Shown: positions 26,490 to 35,470 of the stretch, piece by piece
Position numbering within the stretch: position 1 is the first letter of the stretch
Layout of the letters: every line of letters begins with the position of its first letter
Source: Conexibacter sp. SYSU D00693
Lineage (GTDB): Bacteria; Actinomycetota; Thermoleophilia; Solirubrobacterales; Solirubrobacteraceae
Assembly: GCF_017084525.1 (NCBI RefSeq)
Contig: NZ_CP070950.1
Location: 1,922,001 to 1,986,000 of the forward strand
Direction: 5' to 3'
Length of the DNA: 64,000 nucleotides
Notes under the pieces: model-generated
What the model was told of the DNA's origin: nothing
Databases searched by the model: none
Seen by the model: only the letters and a program-made list of their open reading frames with translations
Position numbers and translations under genes: made by a program

Positions 26490-26597
26490 AGGGACGCGAC
26501 GCTACCTGCCCGCGGGCGCGATCGCCGCCGCCGGCATCCCTGAGGATCGTGTGAGAGCGGGGTGCGCGAACCCGCGCGCGACGCCGATCCTGGTCGC

Positions 26598-27062
26598 ATG
26601 CGCAAGCTCCTCCTCGTCCTGGCGGCCACCGGCGCCGCCGCCGGCGCGACGGTCCCCGCCGTCGCCAAGCAGGACCCCACGAAGCCGACCGGCGACCGCT
26701 GCGTGCAGCGCGTCGAGGCCTCCCCCCGCTTCTCCGACGCCGGCGAGGCGGCCGCGGCCAAGGCGTGCACCGACCGCGCCGCCGCCGTGCGCGCCGCGCG
26801 CGCCACCCTGCGCGAGGCGGTCGCCGCCCACCGCACCGCGGTCAAGGACGCCCGCAGCGCCTTCCGCACCGCCGTCGAGGCCGCGAAGGCCAAGCCGGAG
26901 GCCGAGCGCCGCGCGGCGATCGCCGAGGCCCGCCGGACCCGCAACGCGGCGCTGCGCGCCGCCCACACGAGCCTGCGCGCCGCACGCAAGGCCCACCGTC
27001 AGGCGGTCCGGGCCGCCGACCGGGCCTTCCGCGACGCGCTGCGCCAGGCCGCCAAGGCCTGA
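26598..27062 (+). CDS. Secreted Ala/Arg-rich coiled-coil protein
   Basis: Small exported protein of 154 residues from ATG 26598. A signal peptide (KLLLVLAATGAAAGATVPAVA) is followed by a short Cys-containing segment (GDRCVQRVEAS, KACTDRA). The rest is one long, very charged helix of Ala, Arg and Lys with heptad-like AA/RR spacing (about 58-150). No family recognised. The two cysteines and the basic rod could bind polyanions or wall polymers at the cell surface. It is divergent from the lipoprotein gene, with starts 108 bp apart. Confidence 0.7.
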   Translation: MRKLLLVLAATGAAAGATVPAVAKQDPTKPTGDRCVQRVEASPRFSDAGEAAAAKACTDRAAAVRAARATLREAVAAHRTAVKDARSAFRTAVEAAKAKPEAERRAAIAEARRTRNAALRAAHTSLRAARKAHRQAVRAADRAFRDALRQAAKA

Positions 27063-27134
27063 CGCACGGACCGGCTGCGGGCGGGCGGGGGCACGCTACC
27101 CCGCTCCCGCTCGCTCGCGGCTCGGTCATCGCGG

Positions 27135-27959
27135 TCAGTCCCACGCCCCCTCGGCCGCGGCGCGGCGCGCGTAGTCGGCGAAGTCGCGCGGCGCACGCCC
27201 GAGGGCGCGCTGCACGCCGTCGGTCGTCCGCGCGTTGCGCCCGTCGAGCACCTCGGTGAACAGGTAGCCCAGCAGCTCGCCGACCTGGGCCGGCTCGCCC
27301 GCCCGCTCCAGCTCGGCCAGGTAGGCCTGGAGCGGCACCGTCACGAAGCCCACCTCGCGCCCGAGCGCGGCGCCGATCTCGGCCGCCGCCTCCGCGAAGC
27401 TCAGCAGCCGCGGACCGGTCAGCTCGTACACCTCGCCGGCGTGGCCGTCCTGCAGCAGGGCCTCGGTGGCGACGTCGGCGATGTCCTCGGCGTCGACGAA
27501 CGGCTCGCGCACGTCACCGACCGGGAGGGCGAGCTCGCCCGCGGCGATGCCCTCGGCGAACGCGCTCTCGCTGAAGCCCTGGGCGAAGAAGCTGCAGCGC
27601 ACGACGGTGCGGCCCGGGAAGTGCTCGGCGACGAGCTGCTCGGCGCGCTGGGCCTCCTCCTCGCCGCGGCCCGAGAGGAGCACGAGCCGCCGCACCCCGG
27701 CCTCGGTGGCCAGCCGCGCGACCTCGGCGACCGCCTCACCCGCGCCGGGCACGGCGAGGTCCGGGGCGTAGGCGACGTACAGGGCCTGCGAGCCCGCGAT
27801 CGCCGGGGCGAAGGTGGACGCGTCCTCCCAGTCGAAGCGCGGGGTGCCGCGGCGCGAGCCGAGCCGGACGTCGGCGCCGGCGGCCTCGAGGCGCTCGGCG
27901 ATCCGGCGGCCGGTCTTGCCGGTGCCGCCGAGGAGGGTGATGGTGCTGGTGGTGGTCAT
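27135..27959 (-). CDS. NmrA-family NAD(P)-binding protein
   Basis: Atypical SDR of about 274 residues from ATG 27959 (MTTTSTITLLGGTGKTGRRIAERL). The glycine motif GGTGKTG and the RLVLLSGRGEEEAQRAE segment fit NmrA/QOR2-like proteins. There is no YxxxK catalytic pair where SDR enzymes have it, so a redox sensor or reductase of quinones is possible. It is divergent from an AraC regulator with 113 bp between starts, an arrangement often seen when the regulator controls the NmrA gene. Confidence 0.85.
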   Translation of the reverse strand: MTTTSTITLLGGTGKTGRRIAERLEAAGADVRLGSRRGTPRFDWEDASTFAPAIAGSQALYVAYAPDLAVPGAGEAVAEVARLATEAGVRRLVLLSGRGEEEAQRAEQLVAEHFPGRTVVRCSFFAQGFSESAFAEGIAAGELALPVGDVREPFVDAEDIADVATEALLQDGHAGEVYELTGPRLLSFAEAAAEIGAALGREVGFVTVPLQAYLAELERAGEPAQVGELLGYLFTEVLDGRNARTTDGVQRALGRAPRDFADYARRAAAEGAWD

Positions 27960-28072
27960 GGCGTCCAGCTTGCGCCGCAGCGCCCGGCGTGTGAATGACC
28001 GTTCGTCGGTGATCCATGCCCGATCGTCCACGGGCGTCGGACGCGCGGTGCGCGCGCCGGGATGATGGGCGC

Positions 28073-29035
28073 ATGCAGACGCCAGACCGCCTCCCCCTCG
28101 CCGACCCGCTCGGCGAGGCCCTGCACGCGCTGCACATGGACGGCGCCTTCTACTGCCGCTCCGAGCTGACCGCGCCGTGGGGCATGGAGCTCATGGCGAT
28201 GGACGGCTACCTCTGGTTCCACGTCGTCACGGCGGGCCGCGCGCGGCTCGAGGCTCCGGGCGGCGAGCCGGTGGAGCTCGGGCCCGGCGACCTCGCGCTC
28301 GTCCCGCACGGCCACGGCCACGTCCTGCGCAGCGACCCCGGCGCCCCGGCACCGGGCATCCTCAGCCTCGACCGCACGCTGCTCACGCCGCGCTACGAGC
28401 TGCTGCGCCACGGCGGGGACGGGGCGCCGACCACCATGGTCTGCGCCGCCGTGCGCTTCGACCACCCGGCGGCGCGCAGCCTCGTCGCGCTGCTGCCGCC
28501 GACCCTCGTCGTCCCGGCCGCGCGCGGGCTGGACAACGCGCTGACCGACGGCACCGTCCGGCTCATCGCGGCCGAGGCGCGCAACCTGCGCCCCGGCGGC
28601 GAGGCGGTCATCACGCGACTCGCCGACGTCCTGGTCATCCAGGCCATCCGCGCCTGGCTGGAGGACGACCCGTCGGCGCGCCGCGGCTGGCTCGGCGCCC
28701 TGCGCGACCCGCAGGTCGGCGCCGCCCTCGCGCTCATCCACCGCGACGCGGCGCGCGACTGGACGGTCGCCGCCCTCGCACGCGAGGTGGCCATGTCGCG
28801 CTCGGCCTTCGCGGCGCGCTTCACCGACCTCGTCGGCGAGCCGGCGATGCAGTACGTCACGCGCTGGCGCATGCAGGTGGCCACGGAGGCGCTGCGCGCC
28901 GGTGAGACGACGGTCGGCGAGCTCGCCGCGCGCCTGGGCTACCGCTCGGAGGCGGCGTTCGCCCGGGCGTTCAAGCGCGTCGTCGGGACGCCGCCGGGGG
29001 CCGTGCGCCGGCAGGCGCTCCAGCTTCCGGCATAG
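28073..29035 (+). CDS. AraC-family regulator with cupin-6 sensor domain
   Basis: AraC/XylS activator of 320 residues. The N-terminal cupin_6-type domain (residues 1-200) includes MDGYLWFHVVTAGRARLE and GDLALVPHGHGHVL. The C-terminal double helix-turn-helix reads VAALAREVAMSRSAFAARFTD and GELAARLGYRSEAAFARAFKR (about 228-310), with the FxRxFKR signature. It probably controls the divergent NmrA-like gene in response to a small ligand. Confidence 0.88.
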   Translation: MQTPDRLPLADPLGEALHALHMDGAFYCRSELTAPWGMELMAMDGYLWFHVVTAGRARLEAPGGEPVELGPGDLALVPHGHGHVLRSDPGAPAPGILSLDRTLLTPRYELLRHGGDGAPTTMVCAAVRFDHPAARSLVALLPPTLVVPAARGLDNALTDGTVRLIAAEARNLRPGGEAVITRLADVLVIQAIRAWLEDDPSARRGWLGALRDPQVGAALALIHRDAARDWTVAALAREVAMSRSAFAARFTDLVGEPAMQYVTRWRMQVATEALRAGETTVGELAARLGYRSEAAFARAFKRVVGTPPGAVRRQALQLPA

Positions 29036-29045
29036 GCTCGCGGCG

Positions 29046-30782
29046 GTGTCGCGCCGCCTGCTCGCCGCCGTCGTCGCCCTGGTCCTCGGCGCCGCCGCGC
29101 CCGCGGGCGCCCAGCTGCCCATCCCGGAGGTCACGCGCGGCAGCGCGCCGGTGTACGTCGGCGCCGCGGTCGAGCCCCGGCCGTTCGACGGCGCCTTCGC
29201 CGTGCCGCGCCACCCGCACATGGCGCCCAACGGCCGTTCCAACCTCCACGAGGACGCGTTCCAGACCGACACGGTCGCGCCGGGTCGCGTCGCGCCGCTG
29301 GGCGACGGGACACGGCGGACGGCGTCGCGGCTCTTCGTCCAGGAGTGCGCGTCGATCACCTTCGACTCGCGCGGGCAGGCGGTGACGGTGTGCGTCGGGC
29401 TGGCCCAGCCGACGCTGCGGGTGCTCGACCCGGTGACCCTCGAGGAGCGCGCGGCGCTGGACCTCCCGCCGCGCAACCCGCTGGCCGGCACCGGCAACCC
29501 GCTCACGTCGTTCGGCGGGGGCGGCTACTTCTTCCTCGACGACCGCGACCGGGCGGTGATCCCGACCGCCGACCGCCACGTGCGCGTCGTCCAGGTCGGG
29601 CCCGAGCCGTCGCTGCGCCAGGTCGCCGACGTCGCCCTGACGAGCGCCGTCGCGGACGGCGACTCGGTCATCAGCGCACTGCCCGACTGGTCGGGGCGCA
29701 TCTGGTTCGCCACCTCGCGCGGTGTCGTGGGGACCGTCGACCTCGCCTCGGGCACGGTGCGGGCGACGCCGACCGGCGAGGGCATCGGCAACTCCTTCGC
29801 CGTCGACCGCGACGGCAGTGTCTCGCTCGTCACCGACGCCGCGCTCTACCGCTTCGAGGCCGGCGACGACGGCGTCCCGCGGGCGGTCTGGCGGCTGGCC
29901 TACGACGACGTCGGCGTCGTCAAGCCGGGCCAGACGCAGGCCGGGTCGGGGACCACGCCCACGCTGATGGGCGAGGACCTCGTGGCGTTCACCGACAACG
30001 CCGACCCGATGCACGTCGTGGTGGCCCAGCGCGGGCGGGAGGCGGACGGCGAGCGCGTGGTCTGCCGCCAGCCGGTCTTCCGCCCGGGCGCGTCGGCGAC
30101 CGACCAGTCGCTCATCGTCGCGGGCCGCACGATCGTCGTCGAGAACAACCACGGCTACCAGCTCGCGTCGTCGCTGGCCGGGGGCTCGTCGGCGGCGCCG
30201 GGCCTCGCGCGCGTCGACCTCGACGAGGACGGCCGCGGCTGTCGCGTCGTGTGGACGTCCGAGGAGCGCGCGCCGTCCGTCGTCCCGAAGCTCTCGCTCG
30301 AGACGGGCCTCGTCTACACGTACACGAAGGACCAGGGCAGCGACGCGTGGTACCTCACGGCGCTCGACGTGCGCGACGGCTCGACCCGGTGGAAGGCGCT
30401 GGGCGGCGCGTCGCTGGGCTTCAACAACAACTACGCGCCGATCACCGTCGCGCCGGACGGCGCGATCCTGCTCGGCGTCCTCGGCGGCGTCGTGCGCTTC
30501 GCCGACGCGCGGCCGCCGCACCTCGCCCCGCGGCCGGCGCCGTCGCGCGGGTCGGCGCAGCGCGCGCCGCTGCTCAGCGCCCGCTGTCTGCCGCGCGGGC
30601 GCGTCAGGCTGGCGGTCCGCAGCCCCGGCGTGCGCCGCGCGACGTTCACCGCCGGCCGGCGGACGCGCACCGTCCGCGCCAGGCCCTACGCCGTGACGCT
30701 CCCGCGCGCGGCGCGGGTCGCCGTGCGCGTGCTGCGGCGCAGCGGCGCGGTCAGGCGGGCGTCACGCCGGCTGCGCTGCTGA
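29046..30782 (+). CDS. Secreted beta-propeller protein with Arg-rich C-terminal module
   Basis: Exported protein of 578 residues, GTG 29046, with signal peptide SRRLLAAVVALVLGAAAPAGA. Repeated blade-like units (for example VTGxCVGLAQPTLRVLDP, DRHVRVVQVGPEPSLRQ, GVVGTVDLASGTVRA, YLTALDVRDGSTRWKALGG) indicate a WD40/PQQ-like propeller. Four cysteines are spread over the blades. The last 65 residues form a basic module ending RRLRC that also recurs in style in the protein at 51398-52807. The ligand is unknown; no catalytic motif is seen. The 3' end overlaps the convergent reductase by 21 bp. Confidence 0.75.
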   Translation: MSRRLLAAVVALVLGAAAPAGAQLPIPEVTRGSAPVYVGAAVEPRPFDGAFAVPRHPHMAPNGRSNLHEDAFQTDTVAPGRVAPLGDGTRRTASRLFVQECASITFDSRGQAVTVCVGLAQPTLRVLDPVTLEERAALDLPPRNPLAGTGNPLTSFGGGGYFFLDDRDRAVIPTADRHVRVVQVGPEPSLRQVADVALTSAVADGDSVISALPDWSGRIWFATSRGVVGTVDLASGTVRATPTGEGIGNSFAVDRDGSVSLVTDAALYRFEAGDDGVPRAVWRLAYDDVGVVKPGQTQAGSGTTPTLMGEDLVAFTDNADPMHVVVAQRGREADGERVVCRQPVFRPGASATDQSLIVAGRTIVVENNHGYQLASSLAGGSSAAPGLARVDLDEDGRGCRVVWTSEERAPSVVPKLSLETGLVYTYTKDQGSDAWYLTALDVRDGSTRWKALGGASLGFNNNYAPITVAPDGAILLGVLGGVVRFADARPPHLAPRPAPSRGSAQRAPLLSARCLPRGRVRLAVRSPGVRRATFTAGRRTRTVRARPYAVTLPRAARVAVRVLRRSGAVRRASRRLRC

Positions 30783-31700
30783 GCGCGGCGGGACGGGCGA
30801 GGCGATGCCGTGCTCGTCGACCACGAAGGAGAAGACGACCATCGCCGCCGCCTGGTGGCCCATGTGGATCGCCCGCGCGACGTTGGGCATCTGCGACCCG
30901 ACGTCGCCCGCGGCCCACAGGCCGGGGACCGTCGTCTGGCCGTGCTCGTCGACGTCGAGCGCACCGGTCGCCGTGAGCGCCGCGCCGACGGCCGTCGCGA
31001 GGTCCGTGCGCCACTGCAGCGGCGCGCCGACCAGCAGGCCGTCGAGCGCCAGCTCGTCGCCGTCGGCGAAGACCACCGCGGCCAGCCGGCCGCCCTCGGC
31101 GCGGACGCGCACCACGCGGCGCTCCTCGATCGGGACGCCGGCGCGCTCGAGCAGCTCACGGTCCTGGTCGGTCAGGCCCGGGGGGCCCTCGGCCAGCACG
31201 ACGACGTCGTCGCTCCAGCCGCGCAGGAGCAGCGCGCGGTGCGCGGCGTGGGCCGACCCGTGGACGGCGAGGCGGCCGTCGCGCGCCTCCCAGCCGTGGC
31301 AGAACGGGCAGTGGAAGACGGTGTCGCCCCACAGCTCGGCGATCCCCGGGAGCTCGGGCGCGGCGTACTCGGCGCCGGTGGCGAGCAGGACACGGCGCGC
31401 GACCTCCTCCCCGCCGCCCTCGAGCGCCACGACGAACGCGCCGTCCTCGCCCGAGAGCGCGGCAGCTCGGGCGTCGCGCACCTCGACGGTCGGGTAGCGC
31501 GCGAGCTCGTCGCGGCCCAGCGCGTAGAGCTCGGCGGGCGGGCGGCCGTCGTGGCCGAGCAGGCCGCCGATGCCGTGCGCCGGCAGGTTGCTCTGGCCGC
31601 CGGGGTCGAGCACGAGGGTCCGGCGCCGCGCCCGGCCGAGCACGAGCGCCGCGCTCAGCCCGGCGGCGCCACCTCCGACGACGATGCAGTCCCAGCTCAT
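30762..31700 (-). CDS. Thioredoxin-reductase-like FAD oxidoreductase
   Basis: Low-molecular-weight flavoprotein of 312 residues starting at ATG 31700 (MSWDCIVVGGGAAGLSAAL). FAD motif GGGAAG near 9; redox-active CPFC in TVFHCPFCHGWE near 130-133; a second FAD-contacting GLWAAGDVG near 265. The NADPH motif (normally GGGxSA) reads HGSAHAAHRA, so the pyridine nucleotide site is altered, as in ferredoxin- or flavin-dependent relatives. It is divergent from an XRE-cupin regulator with a small dyad between them. Confidence 0.88.
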   Translation of the reverse strand: MSWDCIVVGGGAAGLSAALVLGRARRRTLVLDPGGQSNLPAHGIGGLLGHDGRPPAELYALGRDELARYPTVEVRDARAAALSGEDGAFVVALEGGGEEVARRVLLATGAEYAAPELPGIAELWGDTVFHCPFCHGWEARDGRLAVHGSAHAAHRALLLRGWSDDVVVLAEGPPGLTDQDRELLERAGVPIEERRVVRVRAEGGRLAAVVFADGDELALDGLLVGAPLQWRTDLATAVGAALTATGALDVDEHGQTTVPGLWAAGDVGSQMPNVARAIHMGHQAAAMVVFSFVVDEHGIASPVPPRSAAQPA

Positions 31701-31730
31701 GCTCCCCATCGTGAGGCCGCTCGCCCGCTG

Positions 31731-31748
31731 TGGCAAGCTCTTGTGCCA
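31731..31748. promoter_or_regulatory. Candidate operator between reductase and XRE-cupin genes
   Basis: TGGCA and TGCCA arms enclose a nested CAAG/CTTG dyad (TGGCAAGCTCTTGTGCCA, almost fully symmetric). It lies 30 bp from the reductase ATG, and its last base is the first base of the regulator ATG. The position fits autorepression and repression of the reductase. Confidence 0.5.
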
Positions 31749-32338
31749 TGTCGGCAAACATCGACGCTGACGACGCCGGCGGGCTGCAGGCGCGCGTGGC
31801 CGCCCGGCTGCGCGACCTGCGCACCGAACGGGGGCTGACGCTCGCGGACGTCGCGGCGGCCGCGGCCATGGACACCTCGACGCTGAGCCGCCTCGAGACG
31901 GGCGCCCGCCGGCTCACCCTCGACCACCTGCCGCCGCTGGCCCGCGCGCTCGGGGTCAGCACCGACGAGCTGCTCGGCCCGCCCCCGCAGGAGGACCCGC
32001 GCATCCACAGCGCGCCGCGCAAGCGCGGCGGGGCGACGTTCTGGCCGCTCAACCGCCATCCCGAGGGCCCCGGCCACCACGCCTTCAAGGTCCGCCTGCC
32101 CGTCCGTCGCGGCACGCCCGAGCTGCGCGTCCACCCCGGCCGCGACTGGGTGTACGTCCTCAGCGGCCGGCTGCGCCTGGTCCTCGGCGACCGCGAGCAC
32201 GTCCTCGAGACCGGTGAGGCCGCCGAGTTCGACTGCATGACGCCGCACGCCCTCAGCGGCGTCGACGGGCCGTGCGAGCTCCTCGCGATCTTCGGCCCCC
32301 ACGGCGAGGAGGTCCACGTCCGCGCGGTCGACGACTGA
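31748..32338 (+). CDS. XRE-family regulator with C-terminal cupin
   Basis: Regulator of 196 residues. The N-terminal XRE helix-turn-helix is LRDLRTERGLTLADVAAAAAM plus DTSTLSRLETGARRLT (about 20-58). The C-terminal cupin (about 120-190) has HPGRDWVYVLSGRLRL and GEAAEFDCMTPHAL, as in PuuR/SutR-type sensors that detect small metabolites. It is divergent from the flavin reductase and probably regulates it. Confidence 0.9.
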   Translation: MSANIDADDAGGLQARVAARLRDLRTERGLTLADVAAAAAMDTSTLSRLETGARRLTLDHLPPLARALGVSTDELLGPPPQEDPRIHSAPRKRGGATFWPLNRHPEGPGHHAFKVRLPVRRGTPELRVHPGRDWVYVLSGRLRLVLGDREHVLETGEAAEFDCMTPHALSGVDGPCELLAIFGPHGEEVHVRAVDD

Positions 32339-32466
32339 GCAGCGGCAGTTGGGGCGCGCCGACAAGCCGCCGCGCCCGCATCGGCGCCGCGGGACACGCG
32401 AATGGCCCGTGCGGGATGGGAGGTTCGGACGCGATGACCCCGACCCCTGCCGAGGAGGCCTGACGC

Positions 32467-33984
32467 ATGCGCAACCTGGCCGAGTTCCTGCGCACCCAAG
32501 CCCGCGCGCACCCCGACCAGCCGCTCGTGCGCTGGAAGGACGAGAGCGTCACGTTCAAGGAGTTCGACGAGCGGACCGACCGCATCGCCGCAGGCCTCGC
32601 GGCCAAGGGCGTCGAGCACGGCGACGTCGTCTCGGTGATGCTCCCCAACCAGCTCGCCTTCCTCGAGGCCTGGTGGGGGATCCTCAAGGCCGGCGGCGTC
32701 TTCGGGCCCGTCAACCCGCAGTTCACCGGCCCCGAGGCGGGCTACGTCATCGGGCACTCGAAGGCCGTCGCGGTCGTGACCGACGAGCGCGGCGCCGGGA
32801 TCCTCGAAGGGGTCCGCGGCGAGATGCCCGACCTGCGCGACGTCCTCTCGGTCGACGGCGGCTCGTTCGACGCGCTGCGCGAGACGACCGACGCGCCGCC
32901 GGAGTGCACCCGCGAGCCCGGCGACCTCGCCGCGCTGCTCTACACCTCGGGCACGACCGGCAAGCCCAAGGGCGCGATGCTCACGCACGGCAACGTCTAC
33001 GCCAACGCGGCGCAGGCCGGCGAGCTGCTGCCGCTCACCGCCGGCGACCGCCTCGGGATGATCCTCCCGCTCTTCCACGCCAACGCGCAGATCGCGACGT
33101 TCGCGGTGCCGCTCATGACCGGCTGCGAGGTCGTCATGTGGGAGCGCTTCGCCGCCTCGACGTTCTGGGAGACGGTGGACGAGCTCCGGCCGGTGTCCTT
33201 CTCGGCCGTCCCGACGATCCTCTCGGCGCTGCTGCACGCCGCCGGCGAGGACGAGACGCCGCGCGAGACCTCGCTGCGCTACGTCATCTGCGGCGCCGCG
33301 CCGCTGTCGCTCGAGCTGCTCGAGGCGTTCCAGAACCGCTTCGGGCTGCGGATCATGGAGGGCTACGGGCTCACCGAGAGCACCTGCGTGTCGTCGCTGA
33401 CGCCGTACTACGGCAAGCAGAAGGTCGGCTCGATCGGCCTGCCGGTGCGCGGCCAGGAGATGGAGATCCGCCGCCCCGACGGCACCCGCGCCGAGCGCGG
33501 CGAGCGGGGCGAGATCATGCTGCGCGGTCCCAACATCATGGCCGGCTACCTCCACAACGAGGAGGCCACGCGCCAGACCATCGAGCCCGACGGCTGGATG
33601 CACACCGGCGACGTGGGCATCCAGGACGAGGACGGCTACTTCTTCATCGTCGACCGCACGAAGGACATGATCATCCGGGGCGGGGAGAACATCTACCCGC
33701 GCGAGATCGAGGAGGTCCTCTACGAGCACCCCGGCGTGCTCGAGTGCGCCGTGATCGGCATCCCCGACCCGCACCGCGGTGAGGAGGTCATGGCCGTCGT
33801 CACGCCCAAGCCCGACGTCGAGGTCGACGCCGACGAGGTCAAGGCGTTCCTCGCCGAGCGCCTGACGAAGTTCAAGGTGCCGAAGTTCGTCGAGCTGCAC
33901 GGTGAGCTGCCCAAGACGCCCACCGGCAAGATCAGCAAGGGCCCGCTGCGCGAGCAGTACGCGCAGCCCGTGGCCTCCTCCTAG
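32467..33984 (+). CDS. AMP-forming acyl-CoA synthetase
   Basis: Acyl-/aryl-CoA ligase of 505 residues. The P-loop-like AMP motif YTSGTTGKPKGAMLTHGN lies near 160-177, the A5 motif GYGLTESTC near 299, the A7-A8 hinge GWMHTGDVG...DRTKDMIIRGGENIYP near 378-420, and the catalytic Lys in PTGKISKG near 488. It adenylates a carboxylic acid and couples it to CoA, acting in fatty acid or aromatic acid activation. It is a single gene; a short leader ORF-like stretch precedes it, but no operator is evident. Confidence 0.92.
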   Translation: MRNLAEFLRTQARAHPDQPLVRWKDESVTFKEFDERTDRIAAGLAAKGVEHGDVVSVMLPNQLAFLEAWWGILKAGGVFGPVNPQFTGPEAGYVIGHSKAVAVVTDERGAGILEGVRGEMPDLRDVLSVDGGSFDALRETTDAPPECTREPGDLAALLYTSGTTGKPKGAMLTHGNVYANAAQAGELLPLTAGDRLGMILPLFHANAQIATFAVPLMTGCEVVMWERFAASTFWETVDELRPVSFSAVPTILSALLHAAGEDETPRETSLRYVICGAAPLSLELLEAFQNRFGLRIMEGYGLTESTCVSSLTPYYGKQKVGSIGLPVRGQEMEIRRPDGTRAERGERGEIMLRGPNIMAGYLHNEEATRQTIEPDGWMHTGDVGIQDEDGYFFIVDRTKDMIIRGGENIYPREIEEVLYEHPGVLECAVIGIPDPHRGEEVMAVVTPKPDVEVDADEVKAFLAERLTKFKVPKFVELHGELPKTPTGKISKGPLREQYAQPVASS

Positions 33985-33994
33985 GCGACGCCGC

Positions 33995-35470
33995 CTACCA
34001 GCCGCCGACCGCGACCGGCGCCTCCGCGAGGGGCGCCGCGTCGCCGGCCGGCGCGATCCCCGCGCCCTCGAGCGCGGACATCGCGGCGTTGTAGCCGCAC
34101 ATCCCGTGGGCGCCGGCCCCCGGGGGCGTCGCCGCCGAGCAGAGGAAGACGCCGTCGATCCCCGTCGCGTACGGATCCAGGGCGACCCGCGGGCGGAACA
34201 CCATCTGGCGTGCGTCGTTGGCGCCCGTGACGATGTCGCCGCCGACGTAGTTGGCGTTGTAGGACGCCATGCCGGAGACGTCGCGCACGTGCTTGGCCCG
34301 CACGCGGTCGCGGAAGCCCGGCGCGAAGCGCTCGAGCTGGGCCTCGATCGCGCCCGTGGCGTCGCCCGTCCAGCCCGACGGGACGTGGGCGTACGCGTAC
34401 ACCGGGTGCACGCCGTCCTTCGCGCGCGACGGGTCGGCGAGGCTCTGCTGGCAGACCAGCACGAACGGCCGCTCGGGCATCCGCCCGCGGTGGACCTCGC
34501 GCTCGGCGGCGGCGATCTCCGCGAACGTCCCGCCGACGTGGACGGTGCCGGCCTGGCGCGACGGCTCGTGCGCCCACGGCACCCCGCCCTCGACGGCGAA
34601 CTCGACCTTGAAGGCCCCCGGCCCGTGGCGGAAGCGCTGCAGGGCCCGCCGGACGCGACGGGGCATGCGATCGCCGGCGACGCGCACGGCGTCAGCGGGG
34701 GCGAGGTCGAGCATGACGACGTCCGCGTCGCCCAGCTCGGCCAGCGACGTCACCTCGACGCCGGTCTCGAGCGTCGCGCCGTGCTCCTCGAGCAGGGCGA
34801 CCATCGCCCTCGAGATCGCCTGCGAGCCGCCCTCGGCGACCGGCCAGCCGTAGGCGTGGGCGGCGGTGCCGAGCGTCACGCCGACGGCGGAGCTCATGAG
34901 CGCCGAGAAGGGGCGGAAGGCGTGCGCGGCGACGCCGGCCCACAGAGCGCGTGCCTCGTCCGAGGACCACGCGCGCGCGAGCACCGCGGCGGGCATGCCG
35001 GACGGCAGGCCGAAGCGCGTGAGGCGGACCGGGTGCTCGGGCACGTGGAGCATCGGCCGCATGAAGTCGGAGGTGATGTCGCCGAAGTGCTCGGCCAACG
35101 GGCCGAACAGCCGGCGCCAGCGCTTCCCGTCGCCGCCGGGCAGCGCGTCGGCGGTGGCCTCGACCGACCGCCACGCGGCCGCGCCGCGCCCGCCCTCGAG
35201 CGGGTGGCTGTACTCGACGGGCGCCCACTTCCACGTCAGGCCGTGGGCGGCGAGGTCGAAGCGGCGCGAGAACGGCGTGTCGAGCGCGAGCGGGTGGGCC
35301 GCCGAGCACTCGTCGTGCAGGAGGCCGGGGAGCGTGAGCTCGCTGCTGCGGGTGCCGCCGCCGAGGCGGTCGGCGGCCTCGAGGACGCGGACCTCGAGGC
35401 CCGCGGCCGCCAGCGTGAGCGCGGCAGCGAGCCCGTTGGGCCCGCTGCCGACGACCACGGCTGACGTCAT
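33995..35470 (-). CDS. Phytoene-desaturase-like FAD oxidoreductase, DUF3556-linked
   Basis: Flavoprotein of 491 residues from ATG 35470. The N-terminal FAD motif is VVGSGPNGLAAALTLAAAG, then EVRVLEAADRLGGGTRS. The C-terminal FAD contact is GVFLCSAATPPGAGAHG. It is a paralogue of the protein at 13595-15115. Its ATG overlaps the stop of the DUF3556 membrane protein by 4 bp, so both are made from one mRNA in the order membrane protein, flavoenzyme. The pairing suggests that the membrane protein supplies or receives a hydrophobic substrate. Confidence 0.88.
   Translation of the reverse strand: MTSAVVVGSGPNGLAAALTLAAAGLEVRVLEAADRLGGGTRSSELTLPGLLHDECSAAHPLALDTPFSRRFDLAAHGLTWKWAPVEYSHPLEGGRGAAAWRSVEATADALPGGDGKRWRRLFGPLAEHFGDITSDFMRPMLHVPEHPVRLTRFGLPSGMPAAVLARAWSSDEARALWAGVAAHAFRPFSALMSSAVGVTLGTAAHAYGWPVAEGGSQAISRAMVALLEEHGATLETGVEVTSLAELGDADVVMLDLAPADAVRVAGDRMPRRVRRALQRFRHGPGAFKVEFAVEGGVPWAHEPSRQAGTVHVGGTFAEIAAAEREVHRGRMPERPFVLVCQQSLADPSRAKDGVHPVYAYAHVPSGWTGDATGAIEAQLERFAPGFRDRVRAKHVRDVSGMASYNANYVGGDIVTGANDARQMVFRPRVALDPYATGIDGVFLCSAATPPGAGAHGMCGYNAAMSALEGAGIAPAGDAAPLAEAPVAVGGW

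Noticed and set aside
31949-31962. GCTCGGGGTCAG resembling the 16-kb repeat
   Set aside because: It lies inside the helix-turn-helix coding region of the XRE-cupin gene and lacks the palindromic second half, so the match is coincidental.
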